NCBI RefSeq assembly: GCF_041154505.1
Contig: NZ_AP028672.1
Span: forward strand, 434,001 to 498,000
DNA length: 64,000 nucleotides
Reading direction: 5' to 3'
Origin: Acidovorax sp. A79
Lineage (GTDB): Bacteria > Pseudomonadota > Gammaproteobacteria > Burkholderiales > Burkholderiaceae_C
Shown here in pieces: positions 26,212 to 34,982 of the stretch (position 1 is its first letter; each line of letters starts with the position of its first letter). The notes under the pieces were generated by a model. The model did no database searches. It saw only the letters and a list, made by a program, of their open reading frames with translations, and was not told the DNA's origin. The position numbers and the translations under genes were made by a program.

Positions 26212-27291
26212 ATGAAAATTCGTCCCGGTTCGCAATCTACTCCCCAACCGCCCGCTGTCGATGGTCTGGCCTTCATCCTGGCTTGGTCCTATGACCGCCT
26301 TGATCAAGATACCGTGCTCCAGAAGCTGCGCAGCAGCATCAACAAGCTGATCGAATCTGGAGCGTGTGAGCGCGCCTATTTCGGCAAGTCCCGGTACCGT
26401 GAGAACTTCAACATCCTGCTTGCTGGCGGTAGCAAGGCGCTGGTGCAGATCGGTGCCGTTGACACGGTGCGCCAGAAGGGCGGCATTCGCATTGAGTGCA
26501 ACCCCGCAAAGTTTGCCGATGGCGACGCCCAGCAAATCCATCGTGTTATGCGTGGTCTGATCGGTCGTCGTGAGTACAACGAGTTGATGCGTCGCCCGCT
26601 GTTAAACGTCGTTCACTTTGCTGTGGACATTTACCATGCTGCCCTGACCCGCATGCTGGTGCGCTACGACAACGCCCAGCGCATGAGCATGATGGCAAAG
26701 CGCGTTGGCAAAGGCGGCTTTATCGAGGGATACAACTTTGGCAGCGTCAGAAGTGACTACGAGACAACTGCCTACAACAAGCAGCAAGAGCTTGTTCACG
26801 CAGCGATCTTGGCGATTGCTCAGTCCAGTTCGTCCGGCTTCAACGACGACCCGCTGAAGTCAAACAAGATCAAGCAGTTGAAGCGAGTGCTAGAAGGTCC
26901 CGAGATCGTTCGCGTTGAAGTGCGCGGCAAGAAGATGCGCGGCCTGCCCCTCTGGAAGCTGCCGCAGCAGACAAACCGCTTTGCCCGCTTCCATTTTGCT
27001 GATCTTTCTGTCGCTGGAATTGACCTTGATCCACTGATCGAGAAAGCGTTTCTTGCGATGTGCCGCCAGGACGGTGTCAAAGCCGCTCTGGATGCGTTCA
27101 AGCACACCGAGCACGCGCGCAAAGTGCATGCGTTCTGGCGCAGCCATCAGGCGACGTGGTGGAAACCAGGAGAGCTGTGGCTGCAGGCATGTGATGCTCT
27201 GCGCGAGACACGGATGTTCCCGCCGGAAGCGTTCGAGTCGCCGGACAGCCATGCAGAGAAGCAGCCGGTAAAACGCCGTCGCGCGCGGTAA
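26212..27291 (+). CDS. Replication initiation-like protein (Rep_trans / phage replication type)
   Basis: 359 residues from the ATG at 26212 (GAAAGC upstream); an in-frame ATG at 26116 would add 32 residues of poor quality. The segment LLNVVHFAVDIYHAALTRM followed by GSVRSDYETTAYNKQQE resembles the paired motifs of rolling-circle initiators of phages and conjugative elements (a metal-site strand, then GSxxSxxxxRxYDKxxE). The nucleophilic Tyr could be in this second motif but is not certain. The basic C-terminus (KRRRAR) suits DNA binding. It stands alone between two non-coding regions. Integrative elements often carry such a Rep for replication after excision. Confidence 0.5.
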   Translation: MKIRPGSQSTPQPPAVDGLAFILAWSYDRLDQDTVLQKLRSSINKLIESGACERAYFGKSRYRENFNILLAGGSKALVQIGAVDTVRQKGGIRIECNPAKFADGDAQQIHRVMRGLIGRREYNELMRRPLLNVVHFAVDIYHAALTRMLVRYDNAQRMSMMAKRVGKGGFIEGYNFGSVRSDYETTAYNKQQELVHAAILAIAQSSSSGFNDDPLKSNKIKQLKRVLEGPEIVRVEVRGKKMRGLPLWKLPQQTNRFARFHFADLSVAGIDLDPLIEKAFLAMCRQDGVKAALDAFKHTEHARKVHAFWRSHQATWWKPGELWLQACDALRETRMFPPEAFESPDSHAEKQPVKRRRAR

Positions 27292-27680
27292 GTAACGCTT
27301 CGGCTGGATCGCGTTTTGAGCGCTTTTCAGCCGTCACGGCACTTACCGTACCAGCTAAGCAGAAAATTGCGCTTGCAGGTTGTTCTGGTGGCTGCAAACG
27401 GCATACCAATGCCGCATCTTTCCGCAGTCAGCGGCAATATTTTTGGCCAAAGTCCAGTAGCGTCCAGCGCAGCCAAAAAGACGATTCGGTTACATGGTGG
27501 CTGTTACCGGCGGCAAAAGAATCTTTAGTGCCTTCCCAAATTACGCGGCGCCCGCCACATTGGTAGCCGTCACCAACGACCCCTTGTTCGGGTCGTGCCA
27601 ATGGCGTCTAACACCTCTACGCGCTGGGTCTTCCGCGCTCACTGCTTTAATCTGGACTGACTAAGTTATCTGAAATCGTC
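27292..27680. other. Intergenic region, no gene seen
   Basis: 389 bases without a supported gene. A 7-bp hairpin (ACGACCC / GGGTCGT, 27576-27596) is present but not followed by a T-run. It probably includes the promoter of the nuclease gene at 27681. Confidence 0.4.
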
Positions 27681-28484
27681 GTGAATCTTCTTTCCTACCG
27701 ACAAGGCCAAACGCGCCTGTCCGCCGTACTGACATTGGCCCTTGCGGGTGCGTTTCTAACGACCCCGACATGGGCACGGTTTCCGCAGTTTGATAGCACT
27801 GCTTTACTAACGCCCGAGCCGACAAGCTTTGCCAAGTGCCCGCAATTCTTTGCACACAGCACTCCGCCCGCCGTAGCACCGCAACCGCAATTCCGCGAGC
27901 TTTGTTATGAGGCCTTCGCGGTGCTGCACAGCGGAACGACCAAGACACCTGTCTTCGTGGCCCAGCGCTTGAACAGCGCAATGCTCAAAGCGGCTGACGA
28001 GAAGCGGGCTAAGCGATTCTTTGCCGACGCTCGCTTGCCCAGCGGAGAGCGGGCCGAATTAGAAGACTACAAAGGTTCCGGCTACAGCCGTGGACACATG
28101 GCTCCGGCGGGAGATATGACCACGCCTACTGCTATGGCACAGAGCTTTAGCCTTGCAAACATGGTTCCTCAGAATGCGCAGCAAAACGGCGGTGCTTGGA
28201 ACAAGATTGAGCAAGATACCCGGCGCTATATCCAACGCGCCAGGGGAGACGTGTATGTGATCACAGGGCCGGTGTTCACAGACGCTGGTCCACGGATTGG
28301 TCGCAACGGGGTGAAGGTGCCAACCTATCTCTACAAGTTGGTGTACGACGCTACGACCCAAAGAGCGTGGGCACACTGGCAAGAAAATCGAGAGGGCGTG
28401 ACAGTAGATCGGCCAATCACATACCCTGAGCTAGTGAAGAGAACCGGTGTAGCGTTCCTGCCACTTCTGCATTCAAAGCCATAA
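27681..28484 (+). CDS. Secreted DNA/RNA non-specific endonuclease (NUC1 family)
   Basis: 267 residues, starting at GTG with an N-terminal signal peptide (core VLTLALAGAFLTTPTWA), so it acts in the periplasm or outside. The beta-beta-alpha-metal site is clear: SRGHMAPAGD, with His139 as general base. The usual DRGH begins with Ser136 here. LANMVPQNAQQNGGAWNKIE supplies the metal-binding Asn169 and Glu177. Length is normal for NucA/EndA-type enzymes. It lies alone inside the island, convergent with the next gene. Possible roles are nutrient scavenging or destroying incoming DNA in the periplasm. Confidence 0.9.
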   Translation: MNLLSYRQGQTRLSAVLTLALAGAFLTTPTWARFPQFDSTALLTPEPTSFAKCPQFFAHSTPPAVAPQPQFRELCYEAFAVLHSGTTKTPVFVAQRLNSAMLKAADEKRAKRFFADARLPSGERAELEDYKGSGYSRGHMAPAGDMTTPTAMAQSFSLANMVPQNAQQNGGAWNKIEQDTRRYIQRARGDVYVITGPVFTDAGPRIGRNGVKVPTYLYKLVYDATTQRAWAHWQENREGVTVDRPITYPELVKRTGVAFLPLLHSKP

Positions 28485-28519
28485 GCGAAGCAACGTCCCG
28501 TGCCGTGACCTTGCCAACT

Positions 28520-29097
28520 CTACAAGAGCACCAACTGAGGTTTCGGAGTTCCTGCTTCCTCTGACGTGTACTGTTGAACCGGCATCTCAGAGAGCATGGA
28601 GTGCACCACCAAGCTACGCCGTTCGTCAGCCGGTTTGTGAAACCAGCCCATGATCGGATGGCCATCCTCATTGATGGTCAACATCGAAAACGACTCGACG
28701 ATCTCGCCAGTTACTCGGTCGGTCCAACTGTCCCAAATTGCGGCCACTGTGAACGGCTCACAGTCTTGACGGTGGATGCTCCAGCGCACGGCTTTGCCGG
28801 TCTCCCAGCAGGGCTCAAAGAACCGCTCCATGGGCACCAAACACATTTGCCTGCGTCGCCATGCCGTCCGGTAGCTGGGCTTTTCCGCCACGGTCTCGGT
28901 TCGCGCGTTGTAGGTGCGTCGGCCAATGTTCCGGTCTTTAGCCCAACCTGGGATCAGGCCAAACAACCCCAGATCAACTTTCAGCCCTGAAGCAGCGCTA
29001 GCGTCAGCGCGAATGATTGGCGCCGCGTACCCAGGAAACGACTCTCTACAGTGTGGTCCCTCAGTTTTGCCTTTAGCGCTGCATGGCGCAATGGCGA
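28520..29097 (-). pseudogene. SOS-response-associated peptidase (SRAP, YedK/HMCES-like), N-terminus lost
   Basis: The frame covers FPGYAAPIIRA, DLGLFGLIPGWAKD, RRTYNARTETVAEKPSYR, ERFFEPCW and SMLTINEDGHPIMGWFHKPADERR, the core motifs of SRAP proteins, which crosslink to abasic sites in single-stranded DNA through the N-terminal Cys2. No start giving Met-Cys exists: a Cys codon at 29083 is in frame but an ATG at 29084 overlaps it out of frame. The usual ~35 residues between Cys2 and the PGY motif are also shortened. The C-terminus after ERRS is atypical. Probably inactive. It is tail-to-tail with the nuclease gene. Confidence 0.75.
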
Positions 29098-30675
29098 TCA
29101 AGCCGCGCCAGCAATGAATTCTGCTGGCCGAAGTGCGTGGAACCATTCCGCCTCAAATGCATTCATCTTCGCCTCCCTCCTGGTGACGAAAAACTCAATG
29201 TCTTGAGATCGCCATGCAGCTAGGCATTCCTGATCAATGAAGTGTCCTTGCAGCAAACGCATATTTCCTACCTCAAGTGCTGTGTAAAGCACATCTAACT
29301 CCTCAGACGGCCAGATGAATCGGTTACCGAGTTGAGAACCTTGTCCGCCATAAAGAGAAATAATTGCCCTTGCTCCGCGAGTGCGTAGCAACTCAGTTTG
29401 TCCACACCCAGCAGCGTACCCGTCAGCAAAGTACCGCGCTCTGGCGTTCCGCATATCGAGAGTCGGCAGAGGTGCAGATTCGGTACTTCTAAACAAGAGT
29501 TCCGGCCATGGCTCGCGCTGTCCTTGAAGGCCGGCCCGAAGATGCCTTAGAGCAGCCTGAACTCGGTGGGTCGCTGCGCTGGCAAAGCTGCCCCAGGCCG
29601 TGGTAAGCCCCCACCATCGCCTTAGCCATTCTTCGTCGATGAAAAGATCATCATCCGGCAATTCGTGCAGTGCAATCGCGGTAAGGGTCAGTTGCATCTG
29701 ATAGGGCACTGCAGCGGGCGTGTGCGCTAAATTACTCGCAGCAAAATTCATCGCTCGTGCTATCAGCTCTACAGGTTGACTAGCAAGCTCGGGTCTATCT
29801 CGAATCCTCCTGACGAGCAGGTCTCCCGGCGCTCGCACCACATCCATGCCAAGCAGCCCCTTAAGCACGTTCAAGGTTTGCTGCTCGCTGGCAGGCTCCC
29901 ATCCGGGAGGCAGTCGCCACTTAGCCCATTCGCGCTCGAAAATCTCCCGCAAGTCGAATTCGTCTCCCCAAGTCAGGGCTGCGACCATATGGAACTCGGT
30001 CATCGGCACACCCTGGCTGTTCACGCGATGGAAAGTGCGTGTCGCCAATTCAACATCATCGGTGCTGAGTGGAATGACAGGTATACGGCACCACTGCATT
30101 GCATATAACACGCCCTCTGCTATTTCCTGAAGTCTATCCACTTCCTCCGTCATTAAGCCACCTTCTTTCTCCTTCCCTCGAAAATGCTGGCGAATGGCCA
30201 CTGCATCTAGGAACAGATAGAGCGGCAGGCAAGACCATGTGCCTGTTGGGTTGCCCACCACGAAATCGTCTTGTTCAAGATCGAAGTAAATCGGACTTGG
30301 AATATCATCTTCCGCCCCAGCATTTTTAACTTTTTTTGGCGTGGTTGGCGCGAGAAATGCAGCAAAAAGTGTAGTGAGCCGCTGATGACCGTCGAGCAAA
30401 TAGCTAATGGTCTGCCCTTTTGCAGGGCGCGGTATTTTTACTCCTGCAATTGTCTCGAAACTAGGGAGCCGAGCTTGGGAAGTCCTCCACACTAGCAGAC
30501 TGCCAATTGGAATTCCAGCTCTTAATGAGCGGAGTAGCTCCACCCGGCGCTCATCCTCCCACACAAATGGCCTCTGAAACTTGGGGACTTGAATATGGCC
30601 GGCATTAACATCTGCGAGCAGTTTCGGTAGATCGATTACCTGTGGCTGAGAGACATAACTTGGGGTTTCACTCAT
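29098..30675 (-). CDS. DUF262 (GmrS/ParB-fold) protein, third gene of a putative defence operon
   Basis: 525 residues. The DUF262 signature is clear: QRPFVWE (34-40), an amphipathic helix with RRVELLRSLRAGIPIGSLLVW, LLDGHQRLTTL (93-103; His replaces Gln in the usual DGQQR) and FHRVNSQGVPMTEFHM. DUF262 is the N-terminal half of the type IV enzyme GmrSD and occurs in BREX and other defence systems, where it binds nucleotide. The C-terminal 300 residues show no HNH (DUF1524) motif, unlike GmrD. It follows the TOPRIM-like gene by 8 bases. Together with the ATPase upstream it forms a compact three-gene operon. Confidence 0.85.
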   Translation of the reverse strand: MSETPSYVSQPQVIDLPKLLADVNAGHIQVPKFQRPFVWEDERRVELLRSLRAGIPIGSLLVWRTSQARLPSFETIAGVKIPRPAKGQTISYLLDGHQRLTTLFAAFLAPTTPKKVKNAGAEDDIPSPIYFDLEQDDFVVGNPTGTWSCLPLYLFLDAVAIRQHFRGKEKEGGLMTEEVDRLQEIAEGVLYAMQWCRIPVIPLSTDDVELATRTFHRVNSQGVPMTEFHMVAALTWGDEFDLREIFEREWAKWRLPPGWEPASEQQTLNVLKGLLGMDVVRAPGDLLVRRIRDRPELASQPVELIARAMNFAASNLAHTPAAVPYQMQLTLTAIALHELPDDDLFIDEEWLRRWWGLTTAWGSFASAATHRVQAALRHLRAGLQGQREPWPELLFRSTESAPLPTLDMRNARARYFADGYAAGCGQTELLRTRGARAIISLYGGQGSQLGNRFIWPSEELDVLYTALEVGNMRLLQGHFIDQECLAAWRSQDIEFFVTRREAKMNAFEAEWFHALRPAEFIAGAA

Positions 30676-30683
30676 TTCAATTC

Positions 30684-31661
30684 CTATATCGCATCTTGAA
30701 GAGCGTCTGCAAGTTTATACATCTCTGCCAACACATCAGCGGGCCAAGGAAAATTTGCAGGCACATTACCAAATTCTTTAGAAATCGAAGAGCCAAATCC
30801 GCTTTGAAGGGTATTAATGTCATTCATAGGCAAAGCCGTCCAAAAACCTTGAGATCGTGCCGCCCGGGCAACTTGGTTAATGCTGGGCGGGAATATCCCG
30901 TCCCCAGCCAATCCCTTCTTGAAGTTGTAGAAATGCACCATCGTTCCTATCGAGCCGCTGAAAAGGGTGTTGCTCAAAACGTTGTTTACAGGTGTAAGCA
31001 CGTTTTCAGGGAGGTAATTTTCGATAGACCGGCGCTCTAATCTATGCCACCGTTCAATAGGCAAATTGACGCAGGCAGCCTCAAACTTATGACCTTGGCA
31101 ACTGTCTCCCGCCGGAGGGGACCATCCGGGAGATAGCTCCCCAGGGTGCAAGCGGTCGCTATCAAATAGGTAGAATGTACGCCATTTTGACGTTTGATCG
31201 CTCGCGGTGATTGCGATGTCATTTTGCATCGCTGATCCTCCACCCATAGCTGGAGAAATCCATCCTAAAGAACACCATTGAGAAAATGCTGGTATAGTCG
31301 CCTCAATAAAAAGCTTGTCTGACTGATCATTTTCTAGAACCAGACGAAGAGGCCGGTTGATTAACCCGTACGCGGCCTGTGCTGATACATGCCATGGTGG
31401 CGCAGATGTTATTTCGTTCGCGCCCCCAGGGGATACGTGGATGGTTAAGGAGTTGGAGCGAAACTGCGCAGAAGCAAGTCGTGTCTTAAAGTAATCAACA
31501 TGCGTAGGAAGATAATTTTCGCACCATGAAAGCAGGGCATCAGGTTGTGCTATCACCGCGTGCTGCCGGTTCAAAGAGAGCAACACAAGAAAATCAACTA
31601 GAGAACGTTTCCATTCGCCATCCTCGTAAGTCCAGCTTAAGTCTTGGATATCGACGATCAA
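30684..31661 (-). CDS. TOPRIM/DUF4435-like protein, second gene of a putative defence operon
   Basis: 325 residues, no signal peptide. Three spaced acidic motifs fit a TOPRIM-type nuclease fold as in OLD proteins: Glu110 in LRLVLENDQSDKLFIE, Asp167-x-Asp169 in FYLFDSDR, and ERRSIENYLPE (209-219), which is common in DUF4435/OLD TOPRIM domains. The N-terminal ~100 residues are unassigned. The start overlaps the stop of the ATPase gene by four bases. In OLD nucleases an ATPase and a TOPRIM domain are fused; here they would be separate, coupled genes. The call rests on motif spacing by eye. Confidence 0.6.
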   Translation of the reverse strand: MIVDIQDLSWTYEDGEWKRSLVDFLVLLSLNRQHAVIAQPDALLSWCENYLPTHVDYFKTRLASAQFRSNSLTIHVSPGGANEITSAPPWHVSAQAAYGLINRPLRLVLENDQSDKLFIEATIPAFSQWCSLGWISPAMGGGSAMQNDIAITASDQTSKWRTFYLFDSDRLHPGELSPGWSPPAGDSCQGHKFEAACVNLPIERWHRLERRSIENYLPENVLTPVNNVLSNTLFSGSIGTMVHFYNFKKGLAGDGIFPPSINQVARAARSQGFWTALPMNDINTLQSGFGSSISKEFGNVPANFPWPADVLAEMYKLADALQDAI

Positions 31662-32851
31662 GGGATGCTCCTATACGCTTGCAGCAGTTCTCCCTTAATC
31701 TGCAAAAGATCACCGAAAGCATCGATGGGCCATCCGCCACCTATGTGTCCCTTGTCGTTTACTGGAATACGCCTTGCCACCGACACGGGATCGACGCGCC
31801 GCTCGACCCAATATAATGCAACGTCGCGGCCCAATAGTTGCTCCTTCCGTGTTGCAATTACAAGTTGGATTGCCGCAAGAAGGACCTCTGAGTGTGTTTC
31901 GATGACGATCTGTGCGCCAGCCGCGGATGCGTCCGCGATAGAAGCTGCCAGCGCGCGTTGTGCGTCAGTATGGAGATGAAGTTCTGGTTGTTCCAGACAC
32001 ACGATTCTTGGGCCTAAGCCATGTGCAGCGCGCGCCAACGCAACAAGTGGTGCCAAGACTTGGGTCAAGCCCTCCCCCGTGTCTACGAGATTTATTGTTC
32101 CCGTGGGGTTTCCTACAGGTGCCACGTCTAATCTGAAGAAACCCGGCGCAATGTCTGATGCACTCAACTCGAACCCGAGTTGGCGGAAAAAAGTTAAAAC
32201 AAAATCGAGTGCGCGCTTTTCATTTTCAGAGCGTGCAAGGCGATCCCATTGATACAGGAATCGAGCCACCCCCTCTCCCCTTGAAGATAGACGACCAGGG
32301 GGAGATGCCATCCCCTTTTCCACCCGAGGAACCGGCGCTCGAATGCCTTGTAGCCACTGCACTTCCAGACGAAAATCGTAGCGTAGGCAATCAACATTAG
32401 CGAGCCAGATAGCCTCGTCGACGGAGGGAAGCAATCCGCTGACGCCTGAAATTTGACCCTGCCACGAGCCGTCGCCGTCGTCCTCCAGGTTCCAGTGCCT
32501 ATCGCGCGTTTCAAGATGAAGGCTCTTCAACTCGCAACTTCCGGGAAGCTGTCCACCTCTGAACATCCAGGTTGCACGATGACCAGATTGCCAATTGATT
32601 GCTACTTCAACTGGATGTCTGGGGGCACTTATATGTGCAAGATCGCTCCATAGTGCTTCTTTCCCCACGGCTCCATCGAGTATCGGACCAGGGCGGTCAT
32701 CCGCCATTGATTCCGCGATCCAGGGAAGCAGCCTGAGAAGTGCGCTCTTCCCTGAACTGTTTTCACCGTACAGAAGTGTGAGCGGCGATAGCTCGACAAT
32801 TTGGTGATCGCGGAATCCTTTGTAGTTCCGAACCTCGAAAGAACTGATCAT
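31658..32851 (-). CDS. SMC/OLD-like AAA ATPase (AAA_15/DUF3696), first gene of a putative defence operon
   Basis: 397 residues. Walker A GENSSGKS (29-36) follows the typical start FEVRNYKGF. The ABC-like signature is DTGEGLTQVL (257-266), Walker B is IVCLEQPELHLH (283-294) and the switch His is in IETHSEVLL (about 320). The C-terminal GHIGGGWPIDAFGDLL resembles the DUF3696 end. ATPases of this class drive OLD, Gabija, Septu and retron defence systems, sensing DNA or phage state. No coiled-coil insertion of SMC length is present. It heads the minus-strand operon; its promoter should lie in 32852-33018. Confidence 0.9.
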   Translation of the reverse strand: MISSFEVRNYKGFRDHQIVELSPLTLLYGENSSGKSALLRLLPWIAESMADDRPGPILDGAVGKEALWSDLAHISAPRHPVEVAINWQSGHRATWMFRGGQLPGSCELKSLHLETRDRHWNLEDDGDGSWQGQISGVSGLLPSVDEAIWLANVDCLRYDFRLEVQWLQGIRAPVPRVEKGMASPPGRLSSRGEGVARFLYQWDRLARSENEKRALDFVLTFFRQLGFELSASDIAPGFFRLDVAPVGNPTGTINLVDTGEGLTQVLAPLVALARAAHGLGPRIVCLEQPELHLHTDAQRALAASIADASAAGAQIVIETHSEVLLAAIQLVIATRKEQLLGRDVALYWVERRVDPVSVARRIPVNDKGHIGGGWPIDAFGDLLQIKGELLQAYRSIP

Positions 32852-33018
32852 TGGCGGTACCTTGGCGTTTGACTGTGTGCGGCTGCTGTCTTGAACATGA
32901 GTGTACGAGTTGCATCGCTTACTTTCGATTGTCGGGCGCAGCAGCGCGGCCGCGGGCGTGATGGATGGGTGTCACCATCGGCGGCAGGACTCACACGGAG
33001 CTTCACTCGGTGTAATAG

Positions 33019-34020
33019 TCAAAGCAAGCTCGGAATGTTCCGCCTTGCTACGGGGCGGATGTACCTCGCCAATGTCACGTCCGACTTGTGCCCCGTCTGC
33101 TCTCGTATCTGCCACGGCTGTAAGCCTTTCTCAGCCGCGCTTGTGCAGTAGCCAGCCCGCAAACTGTGACCGCTAACCTTTTTCGCGTCTCCTCCAACGC
33201 GTTCCACCGAAGCCTTCACCACAAGCGCCACTGACTGTGCTGAAAGACCATCCCGTGAAACGCGGTCATGGCGGCTGACGGCACGGAACACAAACCCCTC
33301 TCTGATTTCAGAAACTTCCAGCCAATGGGCCAATGCACGCACTGGGCAACGCTCACCATTGGCGTGCGGAATGAACACTGTCCGGCCATGGCGTTCCTGG
33401 TCGGTCTTACTCGACGGCAAGAAAATCTCTACTCCATTAGCTAGGTAGCTCAGATGCTCCACACGTACAGCCGCAAGCTCCGACCTACGCATGGCCGACG
33501 CAAACCCAATGAGCAGCAAGGCACGATCACGTGCAGCCTTGATGGGCATCTTCTGCCTGTCGATCATCACGAGCGCCGCCAGCAGATCGTCTTTGACTAT
33601 CGGCTGAACTTGCCGTTGCTTGGTGCCCAGGACTCGGCGAACGCCCTGCATCACGCGCTTGACGGTTTCGCTGCGGGCCGGGGACTCCAGATTCTTTTCG
33701 AGGTGAGCCTTGTGGATCGCGGTCAGTCTTCTTTCCAAGGTGGCGACCGACAATTTTTCCGCGCACCGGGCCAGGTATTCGGCCAGAGCCGCAGGGCTGG
33801 CTGGGACACTCCCGCCGTTGGCAAAAAAATGCTTCAGATCAGAGGCGTACGCACGCTTGGTAGCCGCTGACTGGCTGGCCGCTATGAACTGCTCGGCTAT
33901 GGCCGAAAAGCCGCTCAAAACGCCCTCTGACGGTGTTTGCGGCGCGTTGTTGGATGCGGCGGTGCTGCGAGCAGACAAAGCTGCGCCAGCGCCCTCCTGC
34001 GGAGTGCGAATTTTCTTCAT
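33019..34020 (-). CDS. Tyrosine recombinase (phage integrase family), internal to the island
   Basis: 333 residues. N-terminal SAM-like core-binding domain (SAATKRAYASDLKHFFANGG), then the catalytic domain with Arg in SAMRRSELAAV, Lys region SSKTDQERHG, HxxR as SGHSLRAGY, GHKS and Tyr in TLARYIRP. All catalytic residues look intact. It is more like single-chain XerC/D or plasmid resolvase-like recombinases than the P4-type integrase at the island end. It lies just upstream of and co-oriented with the defence operon, so it may mark a smaller mobile unit inside the island or invert or resolve DNA. Confidence 0.92.
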   Translation of the reverse strand: MKKIRTPQEGAGAALSARSTAASNNAPQTPSEGVLSGFSAIAEQFIAASQSAATKRAYASDLKHFFANGGSVPASPAALAEYLARCAEKLSVATLERRLTAIHKAHLEKNLESPARSETVKRVMQGVRRVLGTKQRQVQPIVKDDLLAALVMIDRQKMPIKAARDRALLLIGFASAMRRSELAAVRVEHLSYLANGVEIFLPSSKTDQERHGRTVFIPHANGERCPVRALAHWLEVSEIREGFVFRAVSRHDRVSRDGLSAQSVALVVKASVERVGGDAKKVSGHSLRAGYCTSAAEKGLQPWQIREQTGHKSDVTLARYIRPVARRNIPSLL

Positions 34021-34054
34021 GGTGAGTCCTATGGACGGGTTGGAAAAACAATAA

Positions 34055-34081
34055 AAAACGGCCCGCGAAAGGGGCCGTTTT
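34055..34081 (-). terminator. Hairpin terminator upstream of the recombinase
   Basis: Perfect 10-bp stem AAAACGGCCC / GGGCCGTTTT with a 7-base loop. On the minus strand it is followed by TTTTTTATTGTTTTT-like sequence, so it should stop transcripts from the restriction locus before the recombinase gene. Confidence 0.75.
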
Positions 34082-34334
34082 GGTGGTCATCTGGTAGTCG
34101 ATAACTGCGTCTTATCGCTACCTTAAATCAGAGCAAATTTCCGAGAACCATAGCCGCATGGACATGCAATAAATTCACAAGCCAAAGGCATGGCAAGAGA
34201 AAATCAGACGGAGTCAAGGAAAGAAAAAGCAAGACAGCAAATGCCAGTAGCCATCGTCTCGCAATTGCAGCGAGATTTACACAATTTTCTCAGGTCTACG
34301 GCCAGCAGGCAAGATCGAAGAAAATCAAAATATA
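34082..34334. other. Intergenic region, no gene seen
   Basis: A 250-base AT-rich gap between the terminator and the coiled-coil gene, with no supported gene. Confidence 0.35.
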
Positions 34335-34844
34335 TTACCTTCGCTTAGATTTTCGTCTGAAGCCCTGCATACCCCCCGTTGGTATGAGCGTGGCGCGGAT
34401 ACTCTGGCTAGCCCCCGCCGCAAAGTCATTCGTTTGACGATTCAATAGGGGGCGCAGTGTGTGTATGTACCACTGCTGCTCTTCTCTAAGCCTTGCATTC
34501 TCTTCGGCAAGTGTGGCTCCTTTAGCAGCCACTCGTTGCTCAAGCTCACTGATTGCTTTTTTGGCGGCATCCAGTTGTGTCCGCAGTTCGGTATTTTCTA
34601 CCTCAAGATTTCCATCTGAACGAGCCCGAATAGCCTCAATCTGTTTCAGCGTCAGTCCATACACATAAGTGGGCTTGCCGCTTGGCTTTTCGCGCCAAAC
34701 CTGAAATGAGTGGAATTTCTTGTCTCCCACTACAGATGCGAAATCAACGCCATCCGAATAGCCGTCAGCATCAGACTGTGAAGGTGTGTACGCTTCATGC
34801 AGAAGCTTTCCTCTGATCTGTCTTGGTTTTGCGGCCATTCCCAA
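34335..34844 (-). CDS. Hypothetical coiled-coil protein
   Basis: 169 residues. The N-terminal half is globular (RQIRGKLLHEAYTP, FHSFQVWREKPSGKPTYVYGLT). A coiled coil at about 80-125 (ELRTQLDAAKKAISELEQRVA, LAEENARLREEQQ) precedes a basic end GGMQGFRRKSKRR. No catalytic motif seen. It is the last gene of the minus-strand restriction locus, 138 bases after the nuclease gene, and may have its own promoter. Coiled-coil accessory proteins occur beside restriction loci, but its role is unknown. Confidence 0.6.
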   Translation of the reverse strand: MGMAAKPRQIRGKLLHEAYTPSQSDADGYSDGVDFASVVGDKKFHSFQVWREKPSGKPTYVYGLTLKQIEAIRARSDGNLEVENTELRTQLDAAKKAISELEQRVAAKGATLAEENARLREEQQWYIHTLRPLLNRQTNDFAAGASQSIRATLIPTGGMQGFRRKSKRR

Positions 34845-34982
34845 CTCACTTTTTACTCTTGAAGATTCTGCGTCTTCCGGTTCTCACCGACTAGGTGCTG
34901 TCTTGAAGACCGCTGTGGCGCTTCTGATGCTCGCTAGAAGTCCTCTATCTGCATCAAGCGCCAAGACAGGGTTGCTGCTGAC

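Noticed and set aside
27576..27596. Terminator hairpin before the nuclease gene
   Set aside because: Stem of only 7 bp with no following T-run; kept only as a note.
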